Below are positions 8,687-17,683 of a DNA stretch of 64,000 nt, one piece after another; positions within the stretch are counted from its first letter, which is position 1; the number at the start of each line of letters is the position of its first letter. Under the pieces are notes generated by a model that saw nothing but the letters and a program-made list of their open reading frames with translations, made no database searches and was not told the origin of the DNA. Source of the DNA: Ferirhizobium litorale (GTDB lineage: Bacteria; Pseudomonadota; Alphaproteobacteria; Rhizobiales; Rhizobiaceae); NCBI GenBank assembly GCA_030028905.1, contig JALDYZ010000014.1, positions 1 through 64,000 on the forward strand, written 5' to 3'. A program made the translations under genes and the position numbers.

Positions 8687-10768
8687 TCAGTTGCGGCGCC
8701 AGGTGGCAAAAATTCCGCCGTTTCGGGCGAGTTCGAGGAGAAGCGGCGCCGGTTCCGAACCGACGCCTCCGGCCGCGTATGCGGCCTCGACTTCCGTAAG
8801 GATCGTTTGAAGGCCGATCTCGTCGGCGAATTTCATCGGTCCGCCCTTCAGGCGCGGGAAGCCGTAGCCGTTGACGAAGGCGAGATCGATGTCGGAGGAA
8901 CGGAGCGCGATGCCCTCGGCAAGCACCTTCGCCCCTTCGTTTGCCATGACGGCGACGAGGCGGCGCTGGATCTCCTCCGGAGTGAAACCGCGGGGGACAA
9001 TGCCCTTTGTTGCGCGCGCGGATTCGATCGTCTCTGTCGTCACCGGATCGACCGATTTCCTGCCGGCCTCGTCATAGGCATACCAACCGGCGCCGGTCTT
9101 GCGGCCCAGACGGCCGGCTTCCACCAGCGTATCGGCGATCGCCACGTAACGCTCGCCCGGATCACGCGTAGCCGCCCGGCGTTTGCGCATTGCATAGGCA
9201 ATATCGAGGCCCGACATGTCGGACACCGCAAAGATCCCCATGGCGAAACCGAAGGCTTCGAGCGCCGCGTCCACCTCTTCCGGACTTGCGCCATCCTCGA
9301 TCAGATATTCGGCATGGCGGCGATAGACCGCATAGATCCGATTGCCGATGAATCCGTCGCAATTGCCGGCGACGACCGGGATCTTGCCGATCCTTTTCGC
9401 CAGCGCCAGCGCCGTCGCCAGCGTCACGGCGCTGGTCTTAGCTCCGCGCACGATTTCCAGCAACTTCATGATATTGGCCGGCGAGAAGAAATGCAGCCCA
9501 ACCACATCCTCCGGCCGTTTGGTCACGGCGGCGATCTGGTCGAGGTCGAGATAGGAGGTGTTGCTGGCGAGGATCGTTCCCGGGCGGCAGAGCTCGTCCA
9601 GCCGCCTGAAGATGTCGACCTTCACCGCCATGTCCTCGAAAGCCGCCTCGATCACCAGGTCCTGTCCGGAAAGTACGGTCCAGTCGGCGCCAACCGCGAG
9701 CCGGCCGAGCCGCCCGGCCATCGTTTCGACACTGATGCGGCCGCTCTTGACCTGCTTTTCGTAGAGCTCCTTCACGCGATCCCGACCGACTGCGGCAGCT
9801 GTCTCGTCGCGTTCGAGCACTGAGACGGCCAACCCGGCATCGGCAAGGGCAACAGCGATACCGGCGCCCATGGTACCGGCGCCGATGACCGCAACCTTTG
9901 CAATGGCGCGCGGCGCTACGCCTTCCAGGCCGGGCACCTTCCAGACCTCGCGTTCGGCGAGAAAAAGATGGCGGAGCGCCTTCGCCTCGCTGCTTTCGCG
10001 CAGCCTGAGAAAAGCAGCGCGCTCCAAGGCGAGACCGTCGGCAAAAGGAAGATCGCGCGCGGCGCGGATGATCGGCATCACTGCGGCGATTGCCGGCACG
10101 CCCTTGGCGCGCGCAAGCGCCGCCTTCGCCGCTACGTCCTCGGCTTCCCTATCACCGGCTGGGACAGCAAGCTCGCGGACTCGCCGCTTGCCTATCCGGC
10201 CGGCAATCTCAACGGCTTCGTCCAGCAAGTTCGCATCCGTCACCTGCTCCACGATCCCGATCGACATGGCATCCGCCGCTTCAAGAATCCTGCCCTCGCA
10301 GATCATGGCGATGGCATGGGCGATCCCCACAAAGCGCGGCAGGCGCTGGGTGCCGCCGGCACCCGGGATGAGCCCGAGGCGCGTCTCGGTCAGGCCAACT
10401 TGCGCCCTCGGTCCGGCGATGCGGTAGTCGCAGGCAAGAGCGATCTCGAGCCCGCCGCCCAGCGCCGCGCCATCGATCGCTGCGACGACAGGCTTGTCCA
10501 GCGCGTCGATCGCCGCCACCACGTCCGGCAGGAGGGGCTCGTCCGGCGGCATCGACATTTCCTTGAGGTCAGCGCCGGCGATGAAGCGTCCGGCACCACC
10601 GTAAATGACTGCGGCTTTCACCGTATCGTCGCCGGCAATTTCGGCAACGGCTGCGAGCAAGCCTTCGCGGGCTCCCTTGGAGAGCGCGTTGACCGGCGCG
10701 TAGTCGATCGTCACCACGGCGACCGATCCACGCCGTTCGTGTTGGATGGGATTGGGCGAAATCGTCAT
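8687..10768 (-). CDS. fused enoyl-CoA hydratase / 3-hydroxyacyl-CoA dehydrogenase (PaaF-PaaH role)
   Basis: A 693-residue FadB/FadJ-like fusion. Residues 1-190 are a crotonase domain with GGAGRFIAGADLKEM and GGGLEIALACDYR (oxyanion hole). From about 295 a Rossmann fold starts at VIGAGTMGAGIA, followed by the 3-hydroxyacyl-CoA dehydrogenase domain with HFFSPANIMKLLE and a second C-terminal copy. In this cluster it should hydrate 2,3-dehydroadipyl-CoA and oxidise 3-hydroxyadipyl-CoA, since no separate paaF or paaH is present. It starts 1 base after the paaJ stop, so it is probably translationally coupled. General fatty-acid beta-oxidation is the alternative role. Confidence 0.92.
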   Translation of the reverse strand: MTISPNPIQHERRGSVAVVTIDYAPVNALSKGAREGLLAAVAEIAGDDTVKAAVIYGGAGRFIAGADLKEMSMPPDEPLLPDVVAAIDALDKPVVAAIDGAALGGGLEIALACDYRIAGPRAQVGLTETRLGLIPGAGGTQRLPRFVGIAHAIAMICEGRILEAADAMSIGIVEQVTDANLLDEAVEIAGRIGKRRVRELAVPAGDREAEDVAAKAALARAKGVPAIAAVMPIIRAARDLPFADGLALERAAFLRLRESSEAKALRHLFLAEREVWKVPGLEGVAPRAIAKVAVIGAGTMGAGIAVALADAGLAVSVLERDETAAAVGRDRVKELYEKQVKSGRISVETMAGRLGRLAVGADWTVLSGQDLVIEAAFEDMAVKVDIFRRLDELCRPGTILASNTSYLDLDQIAAVTKRPEDVVGLHFFSPANIMKLLEIVRGAKTSAVTLATALALAKRIGKIPVVAGNCDGFIGNRIYAVYRRHAEYLIEDGASPEEVDAALEAFGFAMGIFAVSDMSGLDIAYAMRKRRAATRDPGERYVAIADTLVEAGRLGRKTGAGWYAYDEAGRKSVDPVTTETIESARATKGIVPRGFTPEEIQRRLVAVMANEGAKVLAEGIALRSSDIDLAFVNGYGFPRLKGGPMKFADEIGLQTILTEVEAAYAAGGVGSEPAPLLLELARNGGIFATWRRN

Positions 10769-10769
10769 G

Positions 10770-11978
10770 TCAGACCCTTTCGATAAGGGCGGCGATACCC
10801 TGGCCGACGCCTATGCACATCGTAGCAATTGCGCGCTTGCCGCCACGCACTTCCAGCGCACTGACAGCGGTCATGGCAAGGCGCGCGCCGGACATGCCGA
10901 GCGGATGACCGAGCGAAATGGCACCGCCATGCGGATTGACATGTTCAGCGTCGTCGGAAAGGCCGAGTTCGCGCAGTACCGCGAGCGCCTGCGAGGCGAA
11001 GGCCTCGTTCAACTCGATCAGATCGATGTCGCGGAGCGACAGACCCGTCTTGACAAGCAGCTTCTTCGTGGCCGGCGCCGGCCCGATGCCCATGATACGC
11101 GGCGGTACGCCCGCCGCAACGACGGAGACAACGCGGGCGCGCGGCGTGAGGCCATAGCGCTTCACCGCTTCTTCGGAGGCCATGATCAGCGCCCCCGCGC
11201 CATCGTTTACGCCCGAGGCATTGCCGGCAGTCACCGACCCGCCCTCCTTGCGAAACGGCGTCTTCAACTTCGCCAACTGTTCGAGCGTCGTCTCGGCGCG
11301 CGGATGTTCGTCGACGCTGACGGTGGTCACCGCGCCCTTCTTGCCGACGACATCGATCGGGGTGATTTCGCGCGCGAAGAAACCAGCGTCCTGTGCGGCC
11401 TTGGTCCGCTGCTGCGAACGCCAGGCGAACAGATCCTGGTCGTCGCGCGAAATGTTGAAATCGGCCGCGACGTTCTCCGCCGTTTCCGGCATGGAATCGA
11501 CGCCGTATTGCGCCTTCAGGGCCGGATTGACGAAGCGCCAACCGATTGTCGTGTCGAAGATCTCCGCCTGGCGCCCGAACGCCTCCGCCGCCTTGCCCAT
11601 GACGAAGGGAGCTCGCGTCATGCTCTCGACGCCGCCGGCGATCACCAGGTCAGCGTCACCGGTCTTGATCGCTCGCGCCGCCATGCCGACGGCATCGAGG
11701 CCGGAGCCGCAAAGACGATTGATCGTGGTGCCAGGAGCGCTCACCGGCAGGCCGGCCAGCAGGACCGCCATGCGTGCCACGTCGCGGTTGTCTTCGCCCG
11801 CCTGGTTGGCGCAGCCGAGGATCACGTCGTCGACCGCTTCCCAGTCGATCCCCGGATTGCGCTCCTTCAGAACACGCAGCGGATGGGCGGCGAGGTCGTC
11901 GGCACGGACGTCCTTCAGCGCCCCGCCGTAGCGACCGATCGGCGTGCGGGTAAAGTCGCAGATGTAGGCTTCTGACAT
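10770..11978 (-). CDS. paaJ: 3-oxoadipyl-CoA / 3-oxo-5,6-dehydrosuberyl-CoA thiolase
   Basis: A 402-residue thiolase, the usual length for PaaJ/PcaF. The nucleophile Cys90 is in NRLCGSGLDA. The C-terminal catalytic pair is the His of GGAISLGHPLG and the Cys of CIGVGQG. It cleaves 3-oxo-5,6-dehydrosuberyl-CoA and 3-oxoadipyl-CoA to acetyl-CoA and succinyl-CoA. The start at 11978 (MSEAYICDFTRTP) has TTGGAGAAACAC upstream. The open frame reaches 12059 but lacks a site there. PcaF of the protocatechuate branch is nearly identical in kind; the neighbours decide for the paa pathway. Confidence 0.93.
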   Translation of the reverse strand: MSEAYICDFTRTPIGRYGGALKDVRADDLAAHPLRVLKERNPGIDWEAVDDVILGCANQAGEDNRDVARMAVLLAGLPVSAPGTTINRLCGSGLDAVGMAARAIKTGDADLVIAGGVESMTRAPFVMGKAAEAFGRQAEIFDTTIGWRFVNPALKAQYGVDSMPETAENVAADFNISRDDQDLFAWRSQQRTKAAQDAGFFAREITPIDVVGKKGAVTTVSVDEHPRAETTLEQLAKLKTPFRKEGGSVTAGNASGVNDGAGALIMASEEAVKRYGLTPRARVVSVVAAGVPPRIMGIGPAPATKKLLVKTGLSLRDIDLIELNEAFASQALAVLRELGLSDDAEHVNPHGGAISLGHPLGMSGARLAMTAVSALEVRGGKRAIATMCIGVGQGIAALIERV

Positions 11979-11997
11979 GTGTTTCTCCAATGCAGAT

Positions 11998-13650
11998 TCA
12001 GGCCACGGCCGGACGGCGGACGCAAACGACGCGGAAACGGGAGGTGACGAAGGCGGCATCGGTCAGGCAGGCATTGCCAGCCGGGTTTGCGCCAGTGACG
12101 TGGTAGTCGCTGAAGGCGGCACTCTGGTTGACGTAGATACCACCAGTCAGGTTTACGGAGAGGGGAACCCCGGCATCCACATATTTCAAGGCTGCCGCGT
12201 CGATCAACGTATCGTCTGTGCTGTACAGCGCGGCCGTGATTCCGCCCTTGGCCTTGGCGGCATCGGCGGCACGGGAAATTGCATCGGCTGCATCACGGCA
12301 GGCGATGACGAAGCTGATCGGCCCAAAGCGCTCTTCCAGATAGGCCGCTTCGTCGGTCGCGTCGACGGCAAGGATCAGCGGCGTGGCAGTCCGTCCACCC
12401 TCAAATCCCGCAAGCGGGGCACTGTCGCGGACGATCCGTCCGAGGCGGCGGGCCCTGGCGATGCGATCCTTGGTCGCCTCGTTCTGGATCGCCCCGCAGA
12501 CGACGGCAGCGCGCTGTGGCTCGGAAAGCAGGGTATCGATCGCCGTGGCGATCCCGGCGGCGACTTCGGCAAAACTTTTGTGGCCGTCGTCGGTAGAAAT
12601 GCCGCCCTCGGGGATGAAGATGCATTGCGGCGAGGTGCACATCTGGCCGCTGTAGAGCGACAGTGAAAACGCGATGTTCTGGCACATCGCTTCAAACGAG
12701 TCTGCGCTTTCGATGACAATCGTGTTGACGCCAGTCTCCTCGGTGAAGATCGGCTTGCCGCGCACGTTCTCGCGCAACCAACTGCCGAACTCCGACGAAC
12801 CGGTGAAATCCACTAGCGCCACAGCCGGGTGAAGCGCCAGCGAAGGGGCAACGGGCGCATCGACACTATCGACCGCGATCTGCAGCACGTCCGGATCGAA
12901 ACCTTGCTCTGCCAGCACTTCTCGGCCGACCTTCACCGTCAGGGCGAGCGGCAGGACGACCGCCGGATGCGGCTTGACGATCACGGGATTTCCCGCGACC
13001 AGGTCGGCAAAGAGCGCGGGATAGCTGTTCCATGTCGGGAAGGTGGCGCAGCCGATCACCAGTCCGATACCTCGCGGCACGACATGAAACTCCTTGTCGA
13101 GGCGGATCGCCTGGCGGCCGGCGGGCTTCTCCCATGTGACGGATCCGGGAATACGCGCCATTTCCTCAAACGCATAGGCAACCGCCTCAAGCCCGCGGTC
13201 CTGTGCATGCGGCCCACCCGCTTGAAAGGCCATGGCGAAAGCCTGGCCGGTGGTCTGCTCGACCGCATGGGCCATCACGAAGGACAGGCTGTTGAGCCGC
13301 ACGAGGATCTCGAGCGCGATGCCGGTTCGCTGTTCAACACTTGCGGCCTTCCATCCCTGTCCGGCGACCTCAGCGTTCTCGATCAACAGATCGATCCCGG
13401 TGCGTGGATAGGCGATGCCGAGAGCACGACCGAAGGGGGAGATTTCGCTTCCCACCCACCCCTCGCTCGCCGGTTGATCGAGATCGAACGGCCTGTCGAG
13501 CAGTTCGGCGAACGCGTCCTTTGCGGCAGCGGGCATTTCCTCGCCATAGGTGCGTGGCACCTCCGAAAAGGCACTCCAGAAGCTGCGTTCGTGAGCGGCC
13601 TGAACGGCGCGCACCAGGAGCTCCCGGCGCCTGTCAAAAAGGGTCTCCAT
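11998..13650 (-). CDS. paaN: phenylacetic acid degradation protein PaaN (aldehyde dehydrogenase family)
   Basis: A 550-residue member of the aldehyde dehydrogenase superfamily of the PaaN type, with a catalytic-type Cys in LYSGQMCTSPQ and a GSSEFGSWL segment. It lacks the MaoC hydratase domain of PaaZ. PaaN occurs in many phenylacetate clusters, sometimes as the only dehydrogenase with a separate hydratase. Here it coexists with a full PaaZ, so its own substrate is unclear. The start at 13650 (METLFDRRREL) follows GTGGAGGAGTGGG. It is first in the minus-strand paaN-paaJ-fusion-paaZ unit and is divergent from paaG across a palindromic operator. Confidence 0.9.
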   Translation of the reverse strand: METLFDRRRELLVRAVQAAHERSFWSAFSEVPRTYGEEMPAAAKDAFAELLDRPFDLDQPASEGWVGSEISPFGRALGIAYPRTGIDLLIENAEVAGQGWKAASVEQRTGIALEILVRLNSLSFVMAHAVEQTTGQAFAMAFQAGGPHAQDRGLEAVAYAFEEMARIPGSVTWEKPAGRQAIRLDKEFHVVPRGIGLVIGCATFPTWNSYPALFADLVAGNPVIVKPHPAVVLPLALTVKVGREVLAEQGFDPDVLQIAVDSVDAPVAPSLALHPAVALVDFTGSSEFGSWLRENVRGKPIFTEETGVNTIVIESADSFEAMCQNIAFSLSLYSGQMCTSPQCIFIPEGGISTDDGHKSFAEVAAGIATAIDTLLSEPQRAAVVCGAIQNEATKDRIARARRLGRIVRDSAPLAGFEGGRTATPLILAVDATDEAAYLEERFGPISFVIACRDAADAISRAADAAKAKGGITAALYSTDDTLIDAAALKYVDAGVPLSVNLTGGIYVNQSAAFSDYHVTGANPAGNACLTDAAFVTSRFRVVCVRRPAVA

Positions 13651-13715
13651 CCCACTCCTCCACTTTCTGGTCCACCCGCAGTTGGCGGTTGACAACTGCA
13701 AAATTCCATCTAATT

Positions 13716-13737
13716 ATTAACCGATCGTTCGGTTAAT
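13716..13737. promoter_or_regulatory. candidate PaaR operator in the paaN/paaG divergent region
   Basis: A perfect inverted repeat: ATTAACCGA, a 4-base centre TCGT, then TCGGTTAAT. It lies 66 bases before the paaN start and 40 bases before paaG. The palindrome at 22333-22354 matches it at 19 of 22 positions. ACCGA-type palindromes are the kind bound by TetR-type PaaR regulators. Repression of both divergent units is inferred. Confidence 0.75.
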
Positions 13738-13776
13738 TCAAGTGGCCTTGAGCGATCTTCGTCTAGGGAGGATGAC

Positions 13777-14565
13777 GTGACATCATCGATACTGGTCGAC
13801 CGCCGCGACGGTTGGATCCTGCTCACTCTCAATCGTCCGGACCGGCTGAACTCGTTCAACGACGAGATGCATCGCGCGCTTGCGGCCGCACTCGACGAAG
13901 CCGGTAACGACGAAGGCTGTCGCGCCGTCCTTATTGCCGGCGCCGGTCGCGGCTTCTGCGCCGGGCAGGACCTTTCGGACCGCGTCGGCAAGGACGGGCC
14001 GCCGGATCTCGGATACACGATCGAGACCTTCTACAATCCGCTGGTGCGCCGCATCCGCGCGCTGCGCAAGCCGGTCGTCTGTGCCGTCAACGGCGTCGCC
14101 GCCGGTGCTGGCGCCAATATCGCCTTTGCCTGCGACATCGTTCTGGCCGCCCGCTCGGCCCGCTTCATCCAGTCCTTCGCCAAGATCGGCCTTGTGCCGG
14201 ATTCGGGCGGCACGTTCTTCCTGCCACGCCTAATCGGCGACGCGCGCGCTCGCGCGCTTGCCCTGACCGCCGAGCCGCTTGCAGCGGAAAAGGCCGAGGA
14301 ATGGGGATTGATCTGGAAAGTGCTGGACGATGACAAGCTGATGGCGGAAGCGGAGGCTCTGGCTGCTCATTTCGCCACCCAGCCAACCCAGGGCCTTGCC
14401 TATGTCAAAGAGGCGCTGAACGCTTCCGCGACGAATGATCTCGACACCCAACTGGATCTCGAGCGCGATCTGCAACGCAAGGCCGGGCGCACGCCCGACT
14501 ATGCCGAAGGCGTCAAGGCGTTCATGGAAAAGCGCCCCGCCTCCTTCACCGGGAGAGCGAAATGA
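13777..14565 (+). CDS. paaG: 1,2-epoxyphenylacetyl-CoA isomerase
   Basis: A 262-residue crotonase-fold enzyme that converts ring-1,2-epoxyphenylacetyl-CoA to the oxepin. It shows the family's first CoA/oxyanion segment, GAGRGFCAGQDLSDR, and the second, NGVAAGAGANIAFACD. SFAKIGLVPDSGGTFFLPRLIG holds the acidic residue used by PaaG-like isomerases. The start codon is GTG at 13777 with GGGAGGATGAC upstream; no in-frame ATG lies closer. Its last codons overlap the paaI start by 4 bases (ATGA), so the two are translationally coupled. It is first in the paaG-paaI-paaK operon. Confidence 0.94.
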   Translation: MTSSILVDRRDGWILLTLNRPDRLNSFNDEMHRALAAALDEAGNDEGCRAVLIAGAGRGFCAGQDLSDRVGKDGPPDLGYTIETFYNPLVRRIRALRKPVVCAVNGVAAGAGANIAFACDIVLAARSARFIQSFAKIGLVPDSGGTFFLPRLIGDARARALALTAEPLAAEKAEEWGLIWKVLDDDKLMAEAEALAAHFATQPTQGLAYVKEALNASATNDLDTQLDLERDLQRKAGRTPDYAEGVKAFMEKRPASFTGRAK

Positions 14566-14987
14566 CCGACGACGAACGCGCCAGCCTTTCCGCAGAAACG
14601 ATGTGGAAGAACGACCGCGCCAGCCGGGGGCTCGGCATGGAGGTCCTCTCGGTTGAGCCGGGAAAAGCGACGCTCTCCATGACGGTTGCCGAAGTCATGA
14701 CCAATGGCCATGGCACCGCCCACGGGGGCTTCATCTTCGCCCTCGCCGACAGCGCATTCGCCTTTGCCTGCAACTCCTATGGGGAGACGACGGTCGCGGC
14801 CCATTGCAGCATCACCTACATCCGGCCCGGTAGACTTGGCGATCAATTGATTGCCGAGGCGCGAGAGGTTTCGCGCGCCGGCCGGTCGGGCATCTATGAC
14901 GTCCGCGTTAGCGCAAATGGCCAGACGATCGCCGAATTCCGCGGACACTCCCGCAGCCTGGGGAGCCAATTCATAGAAAGCCCATAG
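14562..14987 (+). CDS. paaI: hydroxyphenylacetyl-CoA thioesterase
   Basis: A 141-residue hotdog-fold thioesterase. The segment NGHGTAHGGFIFALADSAFA contains the conserved HGG and the catalytic acidic residue of PaaI enzymes. PaaI frees CoA from dead-end hydroxyphenylacetyl-CoA or ring-epoxide products that would otherwise sequester CoA, so it is a housekeeping valve of the pathway. The ATG overlaps the paaG stop. paaK follows after about 60 bases. Length equals that of the E. coli protein. Confidence 0.94.
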   Translation: MTDDERASLSAETMWKNDRASRGLGMEVLSVEPGKATLSMTVAEVMTNGHGTAHGGFIFALADSAFAFACNSYGETTVAAHCSITYIRPGRLGDQLIAEAREVSRAGRSGIYDVRVSANGQTIAEFRGHSRSLGSQFIESP

Positions 14988-15049
14988 ATCGCCGCACCGG
15001 CGAATTGCATGATTCTGCCTCGGGGAGAGGCATCGAGACGGAGGAGAGC

Positions 15050-16384
15050 ATGAACATGACGTTCCCTACAACGAAATTCAGCCCGGAGATCGTCGGCGGC
15101 CTCGATGAGGCCGAACGCGCCTCGCGTGACCGCATCCAGTCGCTGCAGCGCGAGCGGCTCGCCTGGTCGCTGAGACACGCCTATGAGAACGTGCCGTTCT
15201 ATCGCCAGAAATTCGATGCGGCCGGCGTGCATCCCTCCGATTTTCGCGACCTCTCGGACCTTGCAAAGTTTCCGTTCACCGTGAAGCAGGACCTGCGCGA
15301 CAATTACCCCTACGGCCTCTTCGCCGTGCCGAAGGAGAAGCTTGCGCGCATCCATGGCTCGTCGGGCACGACCGGCAAGCCGATCGTGGTCGGCTACACC
15401 AAGAACGACATCGATATGTGGGCGGGCGTGATGGCCCGCTCGATCCGCGCCGCAGGCGCGAGGCCCGGCATGATGGTGCATGTCGCTTATGGCTACGGCC
15501 TTTTCACCGGCGGCCTTGGTGCGCACTACGGCGCCGAGCGCCTCGGCTGTACGGTCGTCCCGATGTCGGGCGGGATGACGGAGCGGCAGGTCCAGCTCAT
15601 CACCGACTTCCAGCCGGACGTCATCATGGTGACGCCGAGCTACATGCTCGCCCTGCTCGACGGCTTCATCAAGGCCGGCATCGATCCACGAACAAGCTCG
15701 CTCAAATACGGGATCTTCGGCGCCGAGCCCTGGACCAATGCCATGCGCCAGGAGATCGAACACGCCTTCGATATGCAGGCGACCGACATCTACGGCCTCT
15801 CCGAGGTGATCGGTCCCGGCGTCGCCCAGGAATGCGTCGAGACGAAGGATGGTCTGCACATCTGGGAAGACCATTTCCTGCCGGAGATCATCAATCCGGA
15901 AACCGGCATGCCGGTCGAGGACGGTGAATACGGCGAACTTGTCTTCACCTCGCTCACCAAGGAAGCTTTCCCGATCATCCGTTACCGCACTCGCGACCTC
16001 ACCCGCCTGTTGCCGGGCACGGCTCGTCCAGGCATGCGCCGCATGGAGAAGATCACCGGCCGCTGTGACGACATGATCATCCTGCGCGGCGTCAACGTTT
16101 TCCCCAGCCAGATCGAGGAAGCGCTGCTTGCTACCGACTGGTGCGCCGGTCATTTCGTGATCGAACTGACGCGCGAGGGACGCATGGACAAGATGACGGT
16201 GCTCGCGGAAGCGCGCCAGGAACACTGGGATGGCGAGGGTCTGTCCGAGCACGCACAGCGCCTCGTCAAGCAGATCAAGGATACGATCGGCATCTCGACG
16301 GCCGTATTGATCCAGGCGCCGAACAGCGTCCCCCGTTCCGAGGGCAAGGCGAAGCGCGTGTTCGACAAGCGGCCGAAGGAGTGA
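15050..16384 (+). CDS. paaK: phenylacetate-CoA ligase
   Basis: A 444-residue adenylate-forming enzyme that activates phenylacetate to phenylacetyl-CoA, the first intracellular step. The AMP-binding P-loop is HGSSGTTGKP. Further signatures are the DIYGLSEVIGPG adenine segment and YRTRDLTRL before the C-terminal domain, which contains RCDDMIILRGVNVFP. The length fits PaaK (about 437). I start at 15050 because GGAGGAGAGC directly precedes it; the upstream ATG at 15005 has no site. A second in-frame ATG lies at 15056. It ends the plus-strand operon and is followed by a strong terminator. Confidence 0.96.
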   Translation: MNMTFPTTKFSPEIVGGLDEAERASRDRIQSLQRERLAWSLRHAYENVPFYRQKFDAAGVHPSDFRDLSDLAKFPFTVKQDLRDNYPYGLFAVPKEKLARIHGSSGTTGKPIVVGYTKNDIDMWAGVMARSIRAAGARPGMMVHVAYGYGLFTGGLGAHYGAERLGCTVVPMSGGMTERQVQLITDFQPDVIMVTPSYMLALLDGFIKAGIDPRTSSLKYGIFGAEPWTNAMRQEIEHAFDMQATDIYGLSEVIGPGVAQECVETKDGLHIWEDHFLPEIINPETGMPVEDGEYGELVFTSLTKEAFPIIRYRTRDLTRLLPGTARPGMRRMEKITGRCDDMIILRGVNVFPSQIEEALLATDWCAGHFVIELTREGRMDKMTVLAEARQEHWDGEGLSEHAQRLVKQIKDTIGISTAVLIQAPNSVPRSEGKAKRVFDKRPKE

Positions 16385-16405
16385 GTTCGTCGATCGATTG
16401 CCAGG

Positions 16406-16430
16406 AGGCCGGCCTTTGCGCCGGCCTTTT
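16406..16430 (+). terminator. Rho-independent terminator of paaG-paaI-paaK
   Basis: GGCCGGC (16407-16413) pairs with GCCGGCC (16420-16426) across a 6-base loop, followed by TTTTGCTTTT. It is 22 bases after the paaK stop. Confidence 0.85.
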
Positions 16431-16478
16431 GCTTTTGATGGATCAGGTTAGTTTGAGGCGAACAGAACTCAAAGAAAT

Positions 16479-16502
16479 CGCCCCGCACAAAGGTACGGGG
16501 CG
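16479..16502 (-). terminator. Rho-independent terminator of paaABCDE
   Basis: CGCCCCG at 16479-16485 pairs with CGGGGCG at 16496-16502 around a 10-base loop. Read on the minus strand it is followed by ATTTCTTT, and it lies about 30 bases past the paaE stop. Confidence 0.65.
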
Positions 16503-16533
16503 GATACGAAAAATCCGAAGCAGAGGCAACCGT

Positions 16534-17670
16534 CTACACCTGGTCGAAATCGACCACGACGCGGGCGCTCTTTGGATGCGACTGGCAGGTCAGCACGAAG
16601 CCCGCCTCGACCTCCCACGGTTCGAGCGAATAGTTCACTTCCATCTCGGCTTCGCCTTCGACAACCTTGGCGCGGCAGGTTGAACACATTCCGCCCTTGC
16701 AGGCGAAGGGAAGGTCCATGCCGGCCCTCAGTGCCGCATCGAGAATGGATTCTCCTTCGGCGACAGGAACCTCGCGGCGCTTGCCGTCGACGGTCAGCAC
16801 CGCCGTATGCGCCGGCACCGCATCGACGGCAACCTTGACCGGCGCGCGCGGCCGGCCGTTGAAAACGGAGACGAAGCGCTCCGCGTGGATGCGGTCCTCC
16901 GGTACGCCGATGTCCTTCAGTGTCGCTTCCAGATCGTCGATCATGCCGGTCGGACCGCAGATGAATACGTGGTCGACAAGTTGTGCAGGCACCATGGAGG
17001 TCAGCAGCACCCGCGCCTTTTCCCCATCCAGCCGGCCATTCAGCACCGAAACGTCCTGCTCTTCCTTGCTCAGAACATGGAACACGGCGAGCCTGTCAAG
17101 AAAACGGTCCTTCAGCTCTTCGAGCGCCCCGCGGAACAGCATGTCGCCGGTCGAGCGATTTCCGTAGAAGAGGAAGAAGCGGCTGTCCGTCTCCATTTCC
17201 AGCACGCCACGCATGATCGACAGGATCGGGGTGATACCGGAGCCGGCCGCAAATCCGACATGGATGCGTCCGTTTCCGGGTGCGTTGGCAAGGCCGAAGC
17301 GCCCGGTTGGAGTCATGACTTCCAGTTCGTCGCCTGCCTTCAGCGCATCGTTGATCCAGTTTGAGAACACCCCGTCCTCGAGCCTCTTGATCGCCACCCG
17401 CAGGTCACCGTCCTTCGGCCCGGAACAGATGGAGTAGGAGCGGCGCAGATCCTCGCCGTCGATGGTGGTGCGCAGCGTCAGATACTGGCCCGGTTCGAAA
17501 TGGTAGTCGCCGGAAAGTTCCTCCGGCACGTCGAAGGCGACGGAGACGGCATGATCGGTCTCACGCTTCACATCGGCGACACGCAACCTGTGGAAGCGCG
17601 GGACATGCTGCGGAGCCGAGGTCGGCGCATGGGCCTGGGCGGCGGTATTGGCTTGCTGGGTCGCGGACAT
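16534..17670 (-). CDS. paaE: phenylacetyl-CoA epoxidase reductase subunit
   Basis: A 378-residue electron-transfer subunit that passes electrons from NADPH to the PaaABC di-iron oxygenase. The N-terminal half is a ferredoxin-reductase FAD domain with RRSYSICSGP (flavin-binding RxYS) and the nucleotide-binding GFAAGSGITPILSIM. The C-terminal 90 residues are a plant-type 2Fe-2S ferredoxin with CKGGMCSTC and a distal LTCQSHP cysteine. The N-terminus is about 20 residues longer than in E. coli and Ala/Gln-rich. The start at 17670 lies 13 bases after the paaD stop. An upstream frame extension to 17820 would overlap paaD and is rejected. Confidence 0.95.
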   Translation of the reverse strand: MSATQQANTAAQAHAPTSAPQHVPRFHRLRVADVKRETDHAVSVAFDVPEELSGDYHFEPGQYLTLRTTIDGEDLRRSYSICSGPKDGDLRVAIKRLEDGVFSNWINDALKAGDELEVMTPTGRFGLANAPGNGRIHVGFAAGSGITPILSIMRGVLEMETDSRFFLFYGNRSTGDMLFRGALEELKDRFLDRLAVFHVLSKEEQDVSVLNGRLDGEKARVLLTSMVPAQLVDHVFICGPTGMIDDLEATLKDIGVPEDRIHAERFVSVFNGRPRAPVKVAVDAVPAHTAVLTVDGKRREVPVAEGESILDAALRAGMDLPFACKGGMCSTCRAKVVEGEAEMEVNYSLEPWEVEAGFVLTCQSHPKSARVVVDFDQV

Positions 17671-17683
17671 GCGGGCTACCTCG

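Noticed and set aside
14894-16252. 452-codon open frame antisense to paaK
   Set aside because: Composition of a GC-rich reverse frame, no domain, and paaK is unambiguous.
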